Origin: Papaver somniferum
Lineage: Eukaryota; Streptophyta; Magnoliopsida; Ranunculales; Papaveraceae
Reading direction: 5' to 3'
DNA length: 64,000 bases
Assembly: GCF_003573695.1 (NCBI RefSeq)
Contig: NC_039358.1
Coordinates: 233,753,560-233,817,559 of the forward strand
The notes beneath the pieces are model-generated. The model was not told the origin of the DNA and did not search any database. It was given only the letters and a program-made list of their open reading frames with translations. The translations under genes were made by a program, and so were the position numbers. This document shows positions 1 through 12,414 of this stretch, in pieces (the first letter of the stretch is position 1; every line of letters starts with the position of its first letter).

Positions 1-2185
1 ATGATAGATAGTTTTCTCGAGATCTTTATGGATGATTTCTCTGTTTTTGGTTCCTCGTTTGACGAATGTTTGAAGCATCTTGCCCTCGTGATATCCAGAT
101 GTAAAGAAAAGAACCTTGTTCTAAATTGGGAAAAATGCCATTTTATGGTGAATTCAGGAATAGTTCTAGGACACATCATCTCAGAAAAGGAATTGAAGTG
201 GATAAAGCTAAAGTTGACCTCATTCAACATCTACCACAACCTTGCTCTGTGAAGGAGATCAGATCATTTCTAGGTCATGCTGGTTTTTACCGGCGATTCA
301 TCAAAGATTTCAGCAAAATCTCCAGACCTCTGTGCAGTCTTCTCTCCAAAGATGTTGCCTTCAATTTCGATGCTGCTTGTGTGAAGGCATGGGAGGAATT
401 AAAAAACCCTTCTCACCACCGCTCCTATAGTCCGACCACCCGATTGGAAGCTTCCGTTCGAACTTATGTGTGATGCCTCTGATTATGCTGTTGGTGCTGT
501 TTTAGGACAGCGAGTTGATAGACTACCATATGTGATATACTATGCTAGCAAAACCCTTAATGATGCCCAACTCAATTATTCAACTACCGAGAAGGAATTG
601 CTTGCCGTCGTTTTCGCATTAGACAAGTTTAGATCTTATCTGATAGGGTCTAAGATCATCATATACACAGACCATGCGGCTTTGAAGTATCTTCTTTCCA
701 AGAAGGATGCTAAAGCTCGCCTTATTCGATGGATACTCTTATTACAGGAATTCGATCTCGAAATCCGTGATAAGAAAGGTTGTGAGAATGTGGTTGCTGA
801 TCATTTGTCTAGATTAACTTTAGAGTCTATTGATGAATGTGAGCTGATTAGAGAATCATTCCCAGATGAACAGCTGATGTCTATCTCAGACCTTCCTTGG
901 TTTGCTGATATTGTTAACTACCTCGCTACAGGTAGGATGCCCTCACGTTGGTCGAGACAAGACCGCTCTAAATTCCTGGCTGAAGTCAAACATTTCCTTT
1001 GGGATGACCCATATTTGTTTAAGTACTGCCCAGACCAAATCATTAGGAGATGTGTCCCCAACACTGAACAGAAAGATGTGATATCTTTCTGTCATGACCA
1101 AGCATGTGGAGGCCATTTCAGTGCCAAGAAAACCGCTGCAAAGATCTTGCAGTGTGGATTCTATTGGCCATCATTGTTCAAGGATTGCCATGATTATTGT
1201 GTTGCTTGTGAACGCTGTCAAAAGCTAGGAAGCATTTCGAGGAGAAACATGATGCCATTGAACCCCATTTTGATTGTGGAGATTTTTGATGTTTGGGGGA
1301 TAGACTTCATGGGTCCATTTCCCATGTCTGACAGCAAGTTGTACATCCTAGTCGCAGTTGATTACGTTTCTAAGTGGGTAGAAGCCATAGCAACCAGAAC
1401 AAATGACCACAAGGTGGTACTTTCATTTCTAAAGGAGAACATTTTCACGTTTTGGTACCCCTAGAGCTATCATCAGTGACGGCGGTTCACATTTTCGTAA
1501 CAAGTACTTTGAGTCTTTAGTACGCAAGTATGGCATAACTCACAAGGTTGCTACTCCGTACCACCCTCAGACTAGTGGACAAGTGGAAGTGTCTAATAGG
1601 GAAATTAAGCACATTCTGGAGAAGACGGTCAACCCGTCCAGGAAAGATTGGTCATTGAGATTGAATGATGCTTTGTGGGCCTATAGAACAGCTTATAAGA
1701 CACCAATTGGCATGTCCCCCTATCGTCTAGTGTATGGAAAGCCGTGCCATCTACCTGTGGAATTAGAACATCGTGCCTACTGGGCAATCAAAGAGCTGAA
1801 CTTCTCTCTGGACGAAGCTGGAATTCAAGGAAACTTCAACTCAACGAGTTGGAAGAATTGAGAAATGAGGCTTATGACAGTGCCAAGTGTACAAGCAAAG
1901 ATGAAGATGTTTCATGATAAGCGTATTCTGCGCAAATCCTTCACTCCTGGTCAGAAAGTCTTGCTGTATGACTCCCGATTACATCTTTTTCCAGGAAAAC
2001 TGCGTTCCAGATGGAAGGGTCCGTACCTAGTACGCACAGTTTTTCCTCATGGAGCTGTAGAGCTGGAGGATGTCTCCAACAAGAACGTTTTCAAAGTCAA
2101 CGGGCAGAGATTAAAGCCATTCCTTGAGCCATTTCCACCCGACATTGAAACAACCAACCTGGAGGACCCAGTCTATGTGGACTAA
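1..2185 (+). pseudogene. Athila-lineage Ty3/gypsy pol, 3' part (RT end, RNase H, integrase)
   Basis: Decayed polyprotein that enters the window inside reverse transcriptase. The RT catalytic box reads FMDD near bases 25-36. RNase H follows, with [13 protein letters not shown] near 467-510 and the TEKELLAVV and [10 protein letters not shown] stretches. Integrase has an HHCC zinc finger (about 1090-1230), the first Asp in WGIDFMGPF (about 1300), the second in ISDGGSHF (about 1470), the Glu in the [12 protein letters not shown] region (about 1580), and a C-terminal SRWKGPY box near 2010. The FMDDFSVFGSSFDECL and [11 protein letters not shown] signatures are those of the Athila lineage. The reading frame breaks near 175, 410, 1449 and 1830-1865, so it cannot make an active enzyme. 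The LTR at 3755-5782 is its likely 3' LTR. The 5' half lies outside the window. Confidence 0.93.
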
Positions 2186-3052
2186 ACTGGTCCAGTTCCC
2201 TCAAACTCCCTTTTCCCTAAAAACAAAAATTCGTGTCATCAAAAAAATCCAACAAAAAACCAAAAAAAAGTAAATTTTTTCCAAAAAGTCCAATCCCATT
2301 AAAAACCAAATTTTCTTGTAGATAATGTGTTAGTTAAATTTCCTTTTGTATATTTTGTGCTCATCCATTGTGACTCCTAATATGATGGATTTTTGCCTTG
2401 AATAACGGAGTTTTAATCGAGCTGCCACCGTACAATCGGGTATTCTCTCTCCTTTTACTCTACTCAGCATGTTCCTCTTCATATATTGTTTTATAATTCT
2501 TTCCATATTTTGAAACATTGAGGACAATGTTTAGTTTAGGTTTGGGGGTATAGAGTAGATACCATGATAATTTGCCATAATTGAAAACGAACTCCTTCTT
2601 CTTTTTGAAAAAATTGAAAAATTCCAAAAAAAAAAAAAAAATTAAAAAAAAAAAATTAAAAAATGAAAAAAATAAAAATGGAGCTCATTTACCTTGAAAT
2701 GTTGACTCTTGTGCAAATATGTATTTTATTAGGAGTCTTAGTCTAGATATTTAGGCACCCTGATTCTAGCACAATTCACATAGTGATAAGAAATTTGCAC
2801 GCGCACGATCTACCAATACATGTATGGCCTCGATCTTCAAGGTGTTTGATAGGAAGTTACGATTGCCAATCACTTTAGAATACTGAACGAAACTTGACTA
2901 GCTTGTTCTTTGGTTGGTTGGGATAGAAGGTGGAGGTTACATTAAGAAAGACAACCATCGAATTTAACTGGGTGCATCAAAAAGGGCTACCTCTTGCAAA
3001 GTGTCATGTAATTTTTGTTTCCTTTTGTATTGTATCAAAAGTGTTTCCTTGT

Positions 3053-3093
<41 letters not shown>

Positions 3094-3754
3094 AGAAAAA
3101 AAAAAAAAAAATATCAGAAAAATACAAAAAAATCAAGTATTTATCAATTCCATCATCTCTTGTTCCAAAAATAAAAAGAGAATAGTCAATGTAAATAAGA
3201 GTCATGTAAAGAGTCATTTTGTTGTTTCATTGTAATAAGCAAGGAGGGTGTATGCCATTGATGTACAACGCGAGTAATTGTGAAATACCTCCAACTCATT
3301 CACAATTCTCGTAAAGTCCGGACAGCTAGCTAGATTTCGACCTCAGTTCTTAGCCTGAGAAACTATCTCTTGGTGATTAGTAGTCATAACTTCAGATCTT
3401 TCTTTACACATGTGTAGATACACTTTACACTCTTATCACATGTCTTTTTTTGTTATCAGTGCTAGGATTGTGCCTTCGATAGCTAGATTGACATCTCCAT
3501 TTTGCTGTGAGCTTAAACTGTTTTGCACATGTCACATTTGATGGAATCTGAGCTTATATTTTGACCTAGAACTTTGTAGGTACGTTCTAAGCAAACCTTC
3601 ACGAGACTTCAACTCGTCCACTAGGGACACTTAGTGGTTTAAAAGGCTTAGTGCATACGCTAAATGCATTCGAGAGACCAGCGACAGTGGTATAGTTAGG
3701 ATTTCCTTAGTTTTTTTTACTTGAGGACAAGTAAAATTCAGGTTTGGGGGTATT
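2186..3754 (+). other. Athila 3' non-coding region with poly-A tracts and two PPT-like boxes
   Basis: This is non-coding DNA between the integrase stop and the LTR. It holds long A-rich runs at about 2620-2665 and 3053-3112. The box GGTTTGGGGGTA occurs at 2539-2550 and again at 3741-3752. Both are preceded by a TTGAGGACAA string. Only the second copy abuts the LTR. I see no env-like ORF here. Short ORFs crossing the poly-A runs are low-complexity noise. Confidence 0.75.
3741..3754 (+). promoter_or_regulatory. Polypurine tract of the Athila element
   Basis: GGTTTGGGGGTATT lies immediately before the LTR start TGATGAGTGCC. A purine-rich tract in this position primes plus-strand DNA synthesis in LTR retrotransposons. 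The same motif abuts the LTR of the second Athila element near 44547-44560. Confidence 0.8.
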
Positions 3755-5782
3755 TGATGAGTGCCAAATATGTATATATTTATCCCTTTTTGTTGGCATT
3801 TAACTCATCTTTTGCATTAATTCTACATTTTATCCCATATTCTGTATTTTCATTGTTTTCAAGAATAAATATTTTTCTTACTTAATTTTGCATTTTTAGG
3901 TAATAAATAAAGTTGGATGAGTTGCGGAGCAAAAAGAGCAGAAAAGTAGTGAAAAGCCGGGAGAAATTACGCAAGGAAGCCGCAAAGAATGGAGCGCACG
4001 TCCAAAAAGCTGGAAATGGGCTCAAGAAGAAGAAAGTTGTTCTTAAAGAAGAAGTGGGCTCAAGGTTTTCCAAGCCCAAACTCATTTCCCAAACCCATAT
4101 TCTATACCCAAAAGCCTAAAACCCAAATCCATACCCGCTTGCGTCTTCAGCCGTCAGATCAGTTCTCAGAGCATCCGACGGTCGCTCCCTTGCTGTGCAT
4201 CGAAGTTTGATATCTCCGCCTTACACTACAGTACCTAACTCCATCAAGTACCGTTCGTTTCGTTGTATCTCTTCATCCGACGGTCGCTCATCGCCTGCCT
4301 CCGCATCGCCGTCAGATCCACCTACCATCTTCCCATCCATCGGTCCAGCTTCGCGAAACATCAAAATCCTCTACACCTGCTCAACACCCTAGTACCTAAT
4401 ACCTATACCCATCGCCAAACACACCCTTCCTCAAACCCATCGACACCATCTTCCCCCCCCCCCCCTCTCTGCAACAGTACCACCATGTCCGTCTCCATCA
4501 CCCATCTTTCCCCCCCCAAATCACTCCACCATCCTCTCCCCAAATCATTCAACCATCACCATTCGAGCCATCATTCCCCTACTCCTCTAGCTTTCTATAA
4601 CATCAATTCCTCGATCTTTTCCTCTCACAGGAACCCTAGAAGAGAAATTGATGAAATAGATGAGCTAGAAAAGCAATTAGGGCATGGGAAGAACAAGAGA
4701 AGCATCAGGAGAAGGATTGGAGGCATGGGTCGACATCCACCAGTGTCAACAGTGATTAGGTAAAAATTTTATAAGAACCCTAATTTTTCTGATTTGGGAA
4801 TTTTTTGGGGAAATCAATTGTACATCTAATTGAAGCATGGGTTAGTCCAATTAGGGTTGTTATCATAGTTAGGTAGGATTTTATTTGATTTATTTTGTAT
4901 TTTCACCAAACCCTAATTGGACTGATGTAGTCCTGATTTTTGGGGATTTTGTTGTTGGGTATAAATAGGTGTAAGGGTTGTGAATTAGAGGGGGATGCTC
5001 TCTGGACTAGCCAGTAGAGAATTGAGACAATTTTTAGTTAATGAATTTCAATTTCAGTTGCTTATCAGTTAACAGTTGAAAGTTGCATATGTTTTTAGTT
5101 ATCTCAAATGTTGCTAGTTGTGTCTGAATTATCACATATGATGAATGTTATTGCTTTATCCATGTTTAGCATGAGCTAAATAGCACTAAGCTAAGGCTCA
5201 GTTGAAGCCTTGTGTACTGTCAATTGACAGGTTGCTAGGATAGTTCTTCTGTGCCCTGTTTTGCTTGAGCAAATGGGAGATACCAATGCTCATAGTGCCT
5301 GTGATTGGCTGTGCTGTCAAAAGACAGCCAATGCTAGGGGCAAACTATTGAGCAATTTAGTATTCTTCTATTTCTAGATGTATGCATAGGATCAAACTCA
5401 ACCTAGAAACATGTCATTTGATTAGGACACAAGGTGGATCCTAAGCCTTGGCTTAACCACCAATCCCTTTGCAGTCACCTCTTTTCAGTTCTATTTTGCT
5501 TCCTGATCAGTTATTCTCCTTGCCTGTTTTTCTTGTTTAAATTCTTGCAATTTGTAGCTGTTGTGCACTGAAATCAGTGCACAATCCTCACCTTGCCCTT
5601 GGCTTCCAAGCCTTGGTTCTTGTCTGTATGCCATATTGCTTTGCCTTGCATTGTCACCATTGTTAGCTTAGGTATCTCTTGTATGCTCCCACTCCCTGTG
5701 GACTGACCCCCTGCTTACCTTCTATATCATAACCTGGCCTTGTATACTTGCAAGCTTTTGTGCTTCTTTGCCTGTCACACCA
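3755..5782 (+). repeat. Athila-type LTR (2.0 kb)
   Basis: The LTR starts TGATGAGTGCC directly after the polypurine tract and ends ...CACACCA directly before a primer-binding-site remnant. A TATAAATA box at 4960-4967 is the probable U3 promoter. A proline- and histidine-rich open frame at about 4263-4763 lies wholly in the LTR and shows no recognisable domain, so I do not call it a gene. The right end is inferred by analogy with the LTR ends at 43035 and 55841, with an uncertainty of a few bases. Confidence 0.78.
4960..4967 (+). promoter_or_regulatory. LTR TATA box
   Basis: TATAAATA in an otherwise GC-poor stretch about 1.2 kb into the LTR, followed by GTGTAAGGG. Position and sequence fit a U3 core promoter. 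The transcription start is not visible from sequence. Confidence 0.5.
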
Positions 5783-5800
5783 AGTTTTTGGCCGGGGATA
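5783..5800 (+). other. Degenerate primer-binding site after the LTR
   Basis: AGTTTTTGGCCGGGGA follows the LTR. The known Athila/Tat primer-binding sequence is TGGCGCCGTTGCCGGGGA, complementary to tRNA-Asp. The copy here equals that sequence minus the internal eight bases GCCGTTGC. A PBS next to this LTR means it also functioned as, or was recombined with, a 5' LTR. Confidence 0.6.
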
Positions 5801-6037
5801 ATTTTTAGGACCTTTTAGAAGCCTACCATTTACCTTATGTGAAAAAGTAAATCACTATGCTATCCATTGTTTTGCTAGAAAGAAACGTGTTTCTGAACTC
5901 CACAAGTTGCTTCTTTATAATATCATTGGAGTAAATAGTCGAACGACTACTACCGAAATCAGGCATCTTATAAAACTGATCTCTCTCCTAGAAATCATTA
6001 AAGGATATTTGTAAATTCTCATGCTACCAATGAAAGT

Positions 6038-6310
6038 ATGTCATGTGCTTATAAGAACACATTTGATAAGTCTAAGTCTAGTGTGTGTAGAAGGATTTCG
6101 GAAAATCCTATACAACCTATTTCTAGAGGTCCTAGACTTTTTTATCAGAAGGGTTTCTCTCCTGTGATTCCCAAAAGGACTGCGAGACACACCCTTCTTC
6201 CTGGAAGCTGCGTAGAAAGGAAAAGAAGTGCTGAGAAAATATTTCTTAGAGGAAATTACATCTACTCTCTCCGAACCTATGGTGAGACTATGTCTCCCTC
6301 TGCTACCTAG
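6038..6310 (+). pseudogene. SIRE post-pol (env-like) ORF, N-terminal part
   Basis: Open frame of about 90 codons beginning MSCAYKNTFDKSKSSVC. It is basic and Ser/Arg-rich. The upstream 5880-6010 stretch also reads as coding in another frame, with the phrases KRVSELHKLLLYNIIGVNSR and TTTTEIRHLIKLISLLEI. Position between pol and the LTR of a SIRE-type element makes this the post-pol ORF, sometimes called env-like. I see no signal peptide or membrane helix in the surviving part. The frames do not join without shifts, so it is a pseudogene. Confidence 0.45.
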
Positions 6311-6623
6311 CAACAAAATGTTCAATCCTTGTGTCTAACTTGAGAGATACAAGGATGAGGATTTCAGAGATGCTCGAGTATTTTTCTATATTTTCTCTAG
6401 GTCGTATATCCCTTGTTGTAATGCTCTTCTCTAGTCTGAGTTTCCTTTTGTCACTTTGATCTTTTGGGATGGTGGACGTTTTGGAAGCTGCATAGTATCT
6501 CTCTTTAGGACCATTTTTGGTCGGCCCACGAATGCACGTACCTCCTCAAGGAAATCTAGGATTTCTAACTAGGGTTTTCACGAACATATGTAAATATCAT
6601 ATGTGTTTTCAGAAAGTTGCTCG

Positions 6624-7058
6624 ATGGAAACTGTTCCCAAAGTAAAAATTAAGCCTATGGTTGAGGATGATCTCAAAGGATGTGATTCTGGTAAAGAGTT
6701 TATACAGAAGAAGATGCTTGAAAGAAAAGAGTATAACACTTAGATTTGGGAATCTGTCAAGGATCTGATTCGTGTTCAGAATGAAGTTAAGAAAGAACTG
6801 GCTAACCTTTAATTGCAGATAAACCAACTTATTGATGGACAGACAAAAATCCTTGATACTCAGAATATCTTGATCATAAATCAGAAGAAAGTTATCCTTG
6901 ACCGTGCAAAGGCTCGTCATTATGCTCGCACTATTGATCGAAAAGTCAACGTTCTAAATTTTGAACATGGTGTCTCTACGGTCAACAGGGTCAAGGATAT
7001 CAGTGACTCCTACTTTGATGGACCATTTCAGAGGTATGAAATCATCAAGGAAAACTAG
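6624..7058 (+). pseudogene. SIRE post-pol ORF, C-terminal coiled-coil part
   Basis: A frame starting METVPKVKIKPMVEDD at 6624 runs for 145 codons to the stop at 7056-7058. It is interrupted by two in-frame stops, a TAG near 6741 and a TAA near 6810. The middle is a heptad-like run of Lys, Glu, Leu and Gln (VKDLIRVQNEVKKELANL, then LQINQLIDGQTKILDTQN), as expected for the coiled coil at the end of SIRE post-pol proteins. The function of these proteins is unsettled. Continuity of the frame across both stops shows the decay is by point mutation. Confidence 0.5.
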
Positions 7059-8900
7059 GTTTTTTTTGCCTAGTATGTCTTCTTTTTGGATTAGTTGGAA
7101 GAATAACTAGTGCTTTGAATAGCGATGATTGTATTAAACATGGCTATTTTTGTTTTCATCTTCTTATGTTATTTTTTAGGTGTATTGGGTATTAAATTCT
7201 AAAAATATTTGGAGGATGATGTTATTGCAGTATTGATCTTTTGATTTTTTGATATTGAAATATTTTTATAGGATATGTATTGTTTGCGTCCGTGAACTTG
7301 AAGGTCCCATATTGCGGTCAAAAGTAAAGTCGTTCGTGAATTGATATACGTAAAGATGAAAGGACGAATGGACTTTTGACAATTACAAAAGTTATTCCTA
7401 TGCAGTCGTGTATGTGATGGAAAATATGATTGAAATCTTTTGTTTGACGAGGATAAAGTCTATTATGTCGTTATGATGGAAAATAGAATAGATCGTTGTA
7501 TGTTATCCACGATATTGATCTTCATTGATCCATTTTATTATGTTTTACCGTGAAGGATTCATTGTGTGTCTTATGTTGAGCACCTTAAAACTAAGTCGAT
7601 TATTCTTATTGGATTTGTTGGTTGTTCCATTAAATGCTATATGTCGAGCATTAGGAACTAAATTAATCAACTAGTTTGGTTATTTAGTTTGTACTCCATA
7701 AGTTTTCTTTATTATGTCGAGTACATGTACGGTTAAGGTTGTCATACTTCATGATGAACTTAGTCGGGGTTCCATAAATTCTCTTATGTTGAGCCCAAAA
7801 ATAATTTAATTGATTACTTCGGTGATTGGTTTGGTTGTTTGTTTTCCAATTGGATTAATTATAGGTTCTCTTGTAATTAGTCTAGTTGAGTTTTCATATA
7901 TTTCACAAGTTCTTGTATTGAGTATATGAACGACTACACTAGCATGTTCTATTGGTAAATGTAGTCGTGTATTCCGTAAGGTTCTCCTTATGTTGAGTAT
8001 GTGAACGATTAAGTTAGTCATCTCCGTATGATTACCTTAGTCGTAGCTTCGTAATTTTACTTATGTTGAGCACTTTCAATTAAATTGATCACTTTTGTGG
8101 TTTGATTTAGTTGCGCATTCCAATTGAATTAATTATGGGTTTACTTGTAATTAATTTGGTTGAGTTTTGGATATAGAAATTCCTATGGTTTTTGGTGTCC
8201 AAAGTAAAAATCCTTATTTTCTTTCGAAATTAAGGTCGCTCTTGTTGTTCGTTCGGGAATGACATCAAATGGGGGAGAGTTCTTTTAAAATTGTGCTTAA
8301 TGGTAATATCATGCGGGGTGTGCGGCTGTGGAATTTTAGAGGGGTTATCTTGTATCTTAAAACTCCTTGATGAATGCATTTAGCTTCGACTTTATGATTG
8401 CATCTAAATTAAGTTGGTATGTATTTTTTTTAGTCTTGAAATGTCTCTTGTGGAAATTTCATTATGATCCCGTTCTTGTACCTTTGCCAATTTATTGACA
8501 AAAGGGGGAGAAATATTGTAGTTCACACTACAAATACATATGGTTTTCGGATCATTGTGTAAGGGGGAGTGGTTTCCATGATCTAGATGGAATATTGACT
8601 AAGGGGGAGTGATACATATCACCGTAGTATTATTGTTAAAGTCGTGATACAATTGGACTTTGATGTTTCATAATAATACTATGACACTGTATAATAATGA
8701 TCGAGAATATCGATTTCTCTCATTGTTATAGCTACGGATCTTCATCAACGGTGATGCTAAACTTACAACCTTTGGTATCATTGGAGTACTTGGAAGGACG
8801 AAGAGTTCAGGGAACGTTGAAGATTAGATTATTGAATAGGAGACATTAAAGTTTATCTTTTTTGTATTCAATATATATTAATAATTTTGTCACTAAAATT

Positions 8901-8915
8901 GACAAAGGGGGAAAT
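8901..8915 (+). promoter_or_regulatory. SIRE polypurine tract
   Basis: GACAAAGGGGGAAAT immediately precedes the LTR start TGTTAGAGC. Both sequences are characteristic of SIRE/Maximus elements. Confidence 0.85.
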
Positions 8916-10940
8916 TGTTAGAGCATAGCTCGGTCAACCTCGCATGTGTTGCTATCTCAAGCATGTTTGTCAATGTTAGTGATCAAAACTATGAGTCTTG
9001 ATTTCTAGCCTACAAAGCTAAGTCTCGGACCAGGATAGAAAAGTGTATTTGAGCTCAAGGACTTCATGGAGATTAATTATACAACGACGAAGATCTATAA
9101 AAGGAACCGTGGAACTTCATCAACAAAAAGGTATGTGGAGACTTGAACTTATCTATCACTCAAAAGTATATCTATTCTATCTCCTACTTCTTATGTGACA
9201 AGAGTCGTATGCTATATAAAATAGATCATATAAATTTGACATTTCGAGTTGAGCATTCATTGCTTATCTTTTATCTCGAAATCGTGTGTTGGTAAAGTGT
9301 TTCGCTTTCAATCACTTTGAGAATTGCTTTGATGTGAATCGGTCTGTGAATAACGGCAACATAGAGTCCTCTGAGAATGTCTCAATGATTGAAATGAGAG
9401 TTTAGATTACATAACCATGTATTCTTTGAAGCGAAGTTTTCGAACTTTGTTGATCAAGAGAAATCAAAAGGATTGTGGAATTGTCTTGCCAAGTCCACGA
9501 ACCCAGTCCGTGAACTGACGGAAGTTCTCGACCGAGAATTTCTGCTGGATTTTCCAAAACTCGTTTGTGTGCTAAGTCCGCGAACTGGCGGAAGTTCTCT
9601 TTCCGAGAATTTCTGCTGATTTTGGAAAACTCAACCGATTAACTTAATTCCACGAACTTGTTTGTGAACTTAAGAGGTTATGATCTAAATATGTGCTCTG
9701 AACAAGAAACATTAAATTACTAAGGAATGCTTTATGCAAACCGTGGATATAATGTTCATGAACCGATTCAATCGAATCGAATCATCTTTGTTTCAGTTGT
9801 GTCGTTTGTAGTTACATAAGATCTCATAGAAATTGAGAAACTCCCTAAATAGTTTATTTGAGTCAATTGAACTAGTTATGGTGAAGAAGAACAAGGTTAA
9901 TATGAAATGCTCATATGGTTAACCTTTTTGGTTACTATGTTGAACCAACATACACGTACACGTTTGGTAATGGTTTCACGAACCCAGTAAAAATATACCC
10001 GAGTGTTTGTGAAAAGCTAAGTTTTCGATCTAACGGTTGAGAAATATTAGCTTGAATCTGAATCAGGTTTTCATCTAACGGTGAATATGGATTTCTTTGT
10101 AACTAAGGAAAAACCCTGATTTGAAGGATATATAAAGGAGACATCTAGCATTGAAAAAACCTAATCCTCACACGTTTGTGTGCTACTAGTGCGCTCGCTA
10201 GAGTCAATCTCCATTAACCTTTTATTTTCTTCTCTAAAATCAGGTTCACGACTTAAAGACTTCATTGGGATTGTGAAGCCAGACCGATACTACTTTTATC
10301 GTAGTTCTGTGATCTGATCTTGCATCTTCTATCGTACGAGTACAATCGATTGATTGGCTTGAGATAGTGAGAGTTCTCCGATAGGCAAGATAAAGAAGTC
10401 ACAAACATCTTCGTCTCACTGTTTGTGATTCCTCGACAATCCGCTTGTGTAGTCAGGAAGGATTGTAGAGAGGTGATTGATTAATCTATGATATTTTTTG
10501 GGAATATAAGACCGGATTATCAATTGGTTCCTGTTCACCTTGATTCTATATCTTAAGACGGAACAAAACCTAGGGTTTATCTGTGGGAGACAGATTTATC
10601 CTTCGATAGACTTTTCTGTGTGAGACAGATCTGTTTATTATCAAGTATGTGATTTTGGGTTACAACAACTCTTGGTTGTGGGTGAGATCAGCTAAGGGAA
10701 TCAAGTGCGCAGTATCCTGCTGGGATCAGAGGCGTAGGATTACAATTGTACCTTGTATCAGTGGGAGATTGATATGGGTTCAACTATAGTCCAGTCTGAA
10801 GTTAGATTGTAGTACGCTAGTGTCTGTAGCGTCTTAATATAGTGTATTCAATCTGGACTAGGTCCCGGGATTTTTCTGCATTTGCGGGTTCCTCGTTAAA
10901 TTTTTTTCTGATGTCTGTGTTATTTATTTTCCACATTATA
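8916..10940 (+). repeat. SIRE 3' LTR, first segment (interrupted)
   Basis: The LTR begins TGTTAGAGCATAGCTCGG after the polypurine tract. A TATATAAA box lies at 10129-10136. The LTR is broken at 10940, within its R/U5 part, by the Helitron starting TCAATACTTC. Its remaining 322 bases resume at 18708. Total restored LTR length is about 2.35 kb. Confidence 0.85.
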
Positions 10941-11260
10941 TCAATACTTCTTTATATAAGGGAGAATGTTATGGCTGATGTGTCAACTCCATGTTCACTC
11001 CCACGGATTCTCAATTAGTACAGCGCCAAATCAGCATGCAGTCATACGTTTTTAAATGACATGGCATATCTATATTAATGCTTAAGCAGCCACGTGGAGA
11101 GAACGTTTTACAAAAGATGCGTCTGTCATTTGTTACTTGCCAGTACGAATAGATGTCTTTTTGTTGAAAGAAAGCGTATGTCATGTGTTACATACCAGTA
11201 TGAATAGATATGTCTTTCCGTTTAAGTTTGGTTTTAAACAGTTGCTTCATTTTTTCAACA

Positions 11261-11316
11261 GTTGTGACCTTAGAATTTTCATGAAAAGCAATGTGCATCC
11301 ATTCTAAGGTCGCGAC
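11261..11316. repeat. Hairpin-forming inverted repeat in the Helitron
   Basis: GTTGTGACCTTAGAAT (11261-11276) pairs with ATTCTAAGGTCGCGAC (11301-11316) at 14 of 16 positions around a 24-base loop. Just upstream (about 11120-11215) lies a loosely duplicated 40-base phrase of the type GTCATTTGTTACTTGCCAGT. No gene is visible in 10960-11771. Confidence 0.55.
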
Positions 11317-11771
11317 TCTTCACTAAAGCCAACATATATTAACACGCGCTCTTACACAACTCGATACTCGTCCTCTAATTCCTTCCCATCTTGATTGCCA
11401 CTTCGCTACTAATTTTATTTTCTTAAGCATGATGCGTATGAGTACAATTGGAAACAAAAAATATGACTCGCAAACAACAGGGAAAATATAGATTTAATGA
11501 TTTATCAGAAATCCTAAAACCAAATTTCTCGGGAATAACATTTTGTTATGTTATCGGTATATATTTGCGTCGGATGGATGGAGAATCATGCCAAAAAAGA
11601 TCACTGAAAAATGGAGATACAACATTTCAGAAGAGCATCTTCACATAAATTAGTTCGATGATCGGTAATGTGCCTTTTAATCTATAACAATTAATGTGTA
11701 TCAATCTCTCTTAATTTTGGGAAGAAGCGAATGCCATCATTTTTGTCATCAGATCTAAACAAAGTATACTG

Positions 11772-12403
11772 TGTGGGGTGCAATGATCAAAATAAAGAAA
11801 AAAATCAAATAAGCAAAAGTTATTGATACTTAGCTCCTTTATAAGATCGATTGACGAAACGAACGAGCTTCTCATATCTCCACAACAGCAACAAGGCAAA
11901 ACTTTGGAAAAACAGAGTGAGTCACGTGTTCAACACGTTGCCCTTAAGACATTAGCGTCCGGCTACACTCAAGAGTGATGCTATAGCCCTCACAAGACGG
12001 ATATCTCCAGGATAAAACACCCTACTACACCTACTACTAGCATATGTAGTAGATGCTCAACTTGAGCTTGGCAACTCCGAAAAAACCGTTAAGGAAAATC
12101 GCGAACTCTTAATAAACGCTATAAAATATTTTTCCTTAGGGGTCCCTCTAAAATATAGAGCAACCCCTTTCCCATAGATTTTACAAAAGTAGTGAATTTC
12201 TTTATATAATGGAATAAAACAATTTAAGAAGTGGAAACTCCACAATGTGGGACTAATAAGTTTATATAGTTTCTTAAAACTACTAAAAATTGGAAACTCC
12301 ACAATGTGGGACTAAAAAGTTTCATTCACAAAAGAAAACAGTAAATTATAATTTTTTATTAAAACTTTAAAAAATTATTTTTTTTATTAATCGTTTTCCA
12401 ACA
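11772..12403 (-). repeat. Copia 3' LTR
   Basis: Direct-repeat partner of 16898-17535. It differs by scattered substitutions and an indel of about 8 bases near 11848. On the minus strand a PPT (ATGTGGGGGAT, 12404-12414) abuts its start, which identifies it as the 3' LTR. Confidence 0.85.
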
Positions 12404-12414
12404 ATCCCCCACAT
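12404..12414 (-). promoter_or_regulatory. Copia polypurine tract
   Basis: The minus strand reads ATGTGGGGGAT directly before the LTR start TGTTGG. This is the position and composition of a plus-strand primer site. Confidence 0.6.

Larger units (their letters stand above)
5801..8915 (+). mobile_element. SIRE/Maximus Ty1/copia internal region, 3' part only
   Basis: The interval runs from just after the Athila PBS remnant to the SIRE polypurine tract. It contains the post-pol (env-like) coding zone and a long spacer with several GGGGGAG runs (about 8270, 8503, 8563, 8605). Such runs are typical upstream of SIRE-type LTRs. No gag, protease, integrase or RT is present, so the element is 5'-truncated. 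Between 7060 and 8900 I see no convincing coding sequence, only AT-rich spacer with loosely repeated TTATGTTGAG-like phrases at about 7560, 7790, 7985 and 8060. Confidence 0.75.

Noticed and set aside
2930..3235. Lysine-run ORF and its phenylalanine-run antisense
   Set aside because: Pure poly-A/poly-T artefact in the Athila 3' region.
4263..4763. 166-codon Pro/His/Ser-rich open frame
   Set aside because: It lies entirely inside the Athila LTR, is low-complexity, and has no domain or splice context.
11448..11648. 66-codon ORF in the Helitron
   Set aside because: No motif, no neighbouring exons, and AT-rich composition equal to the background.
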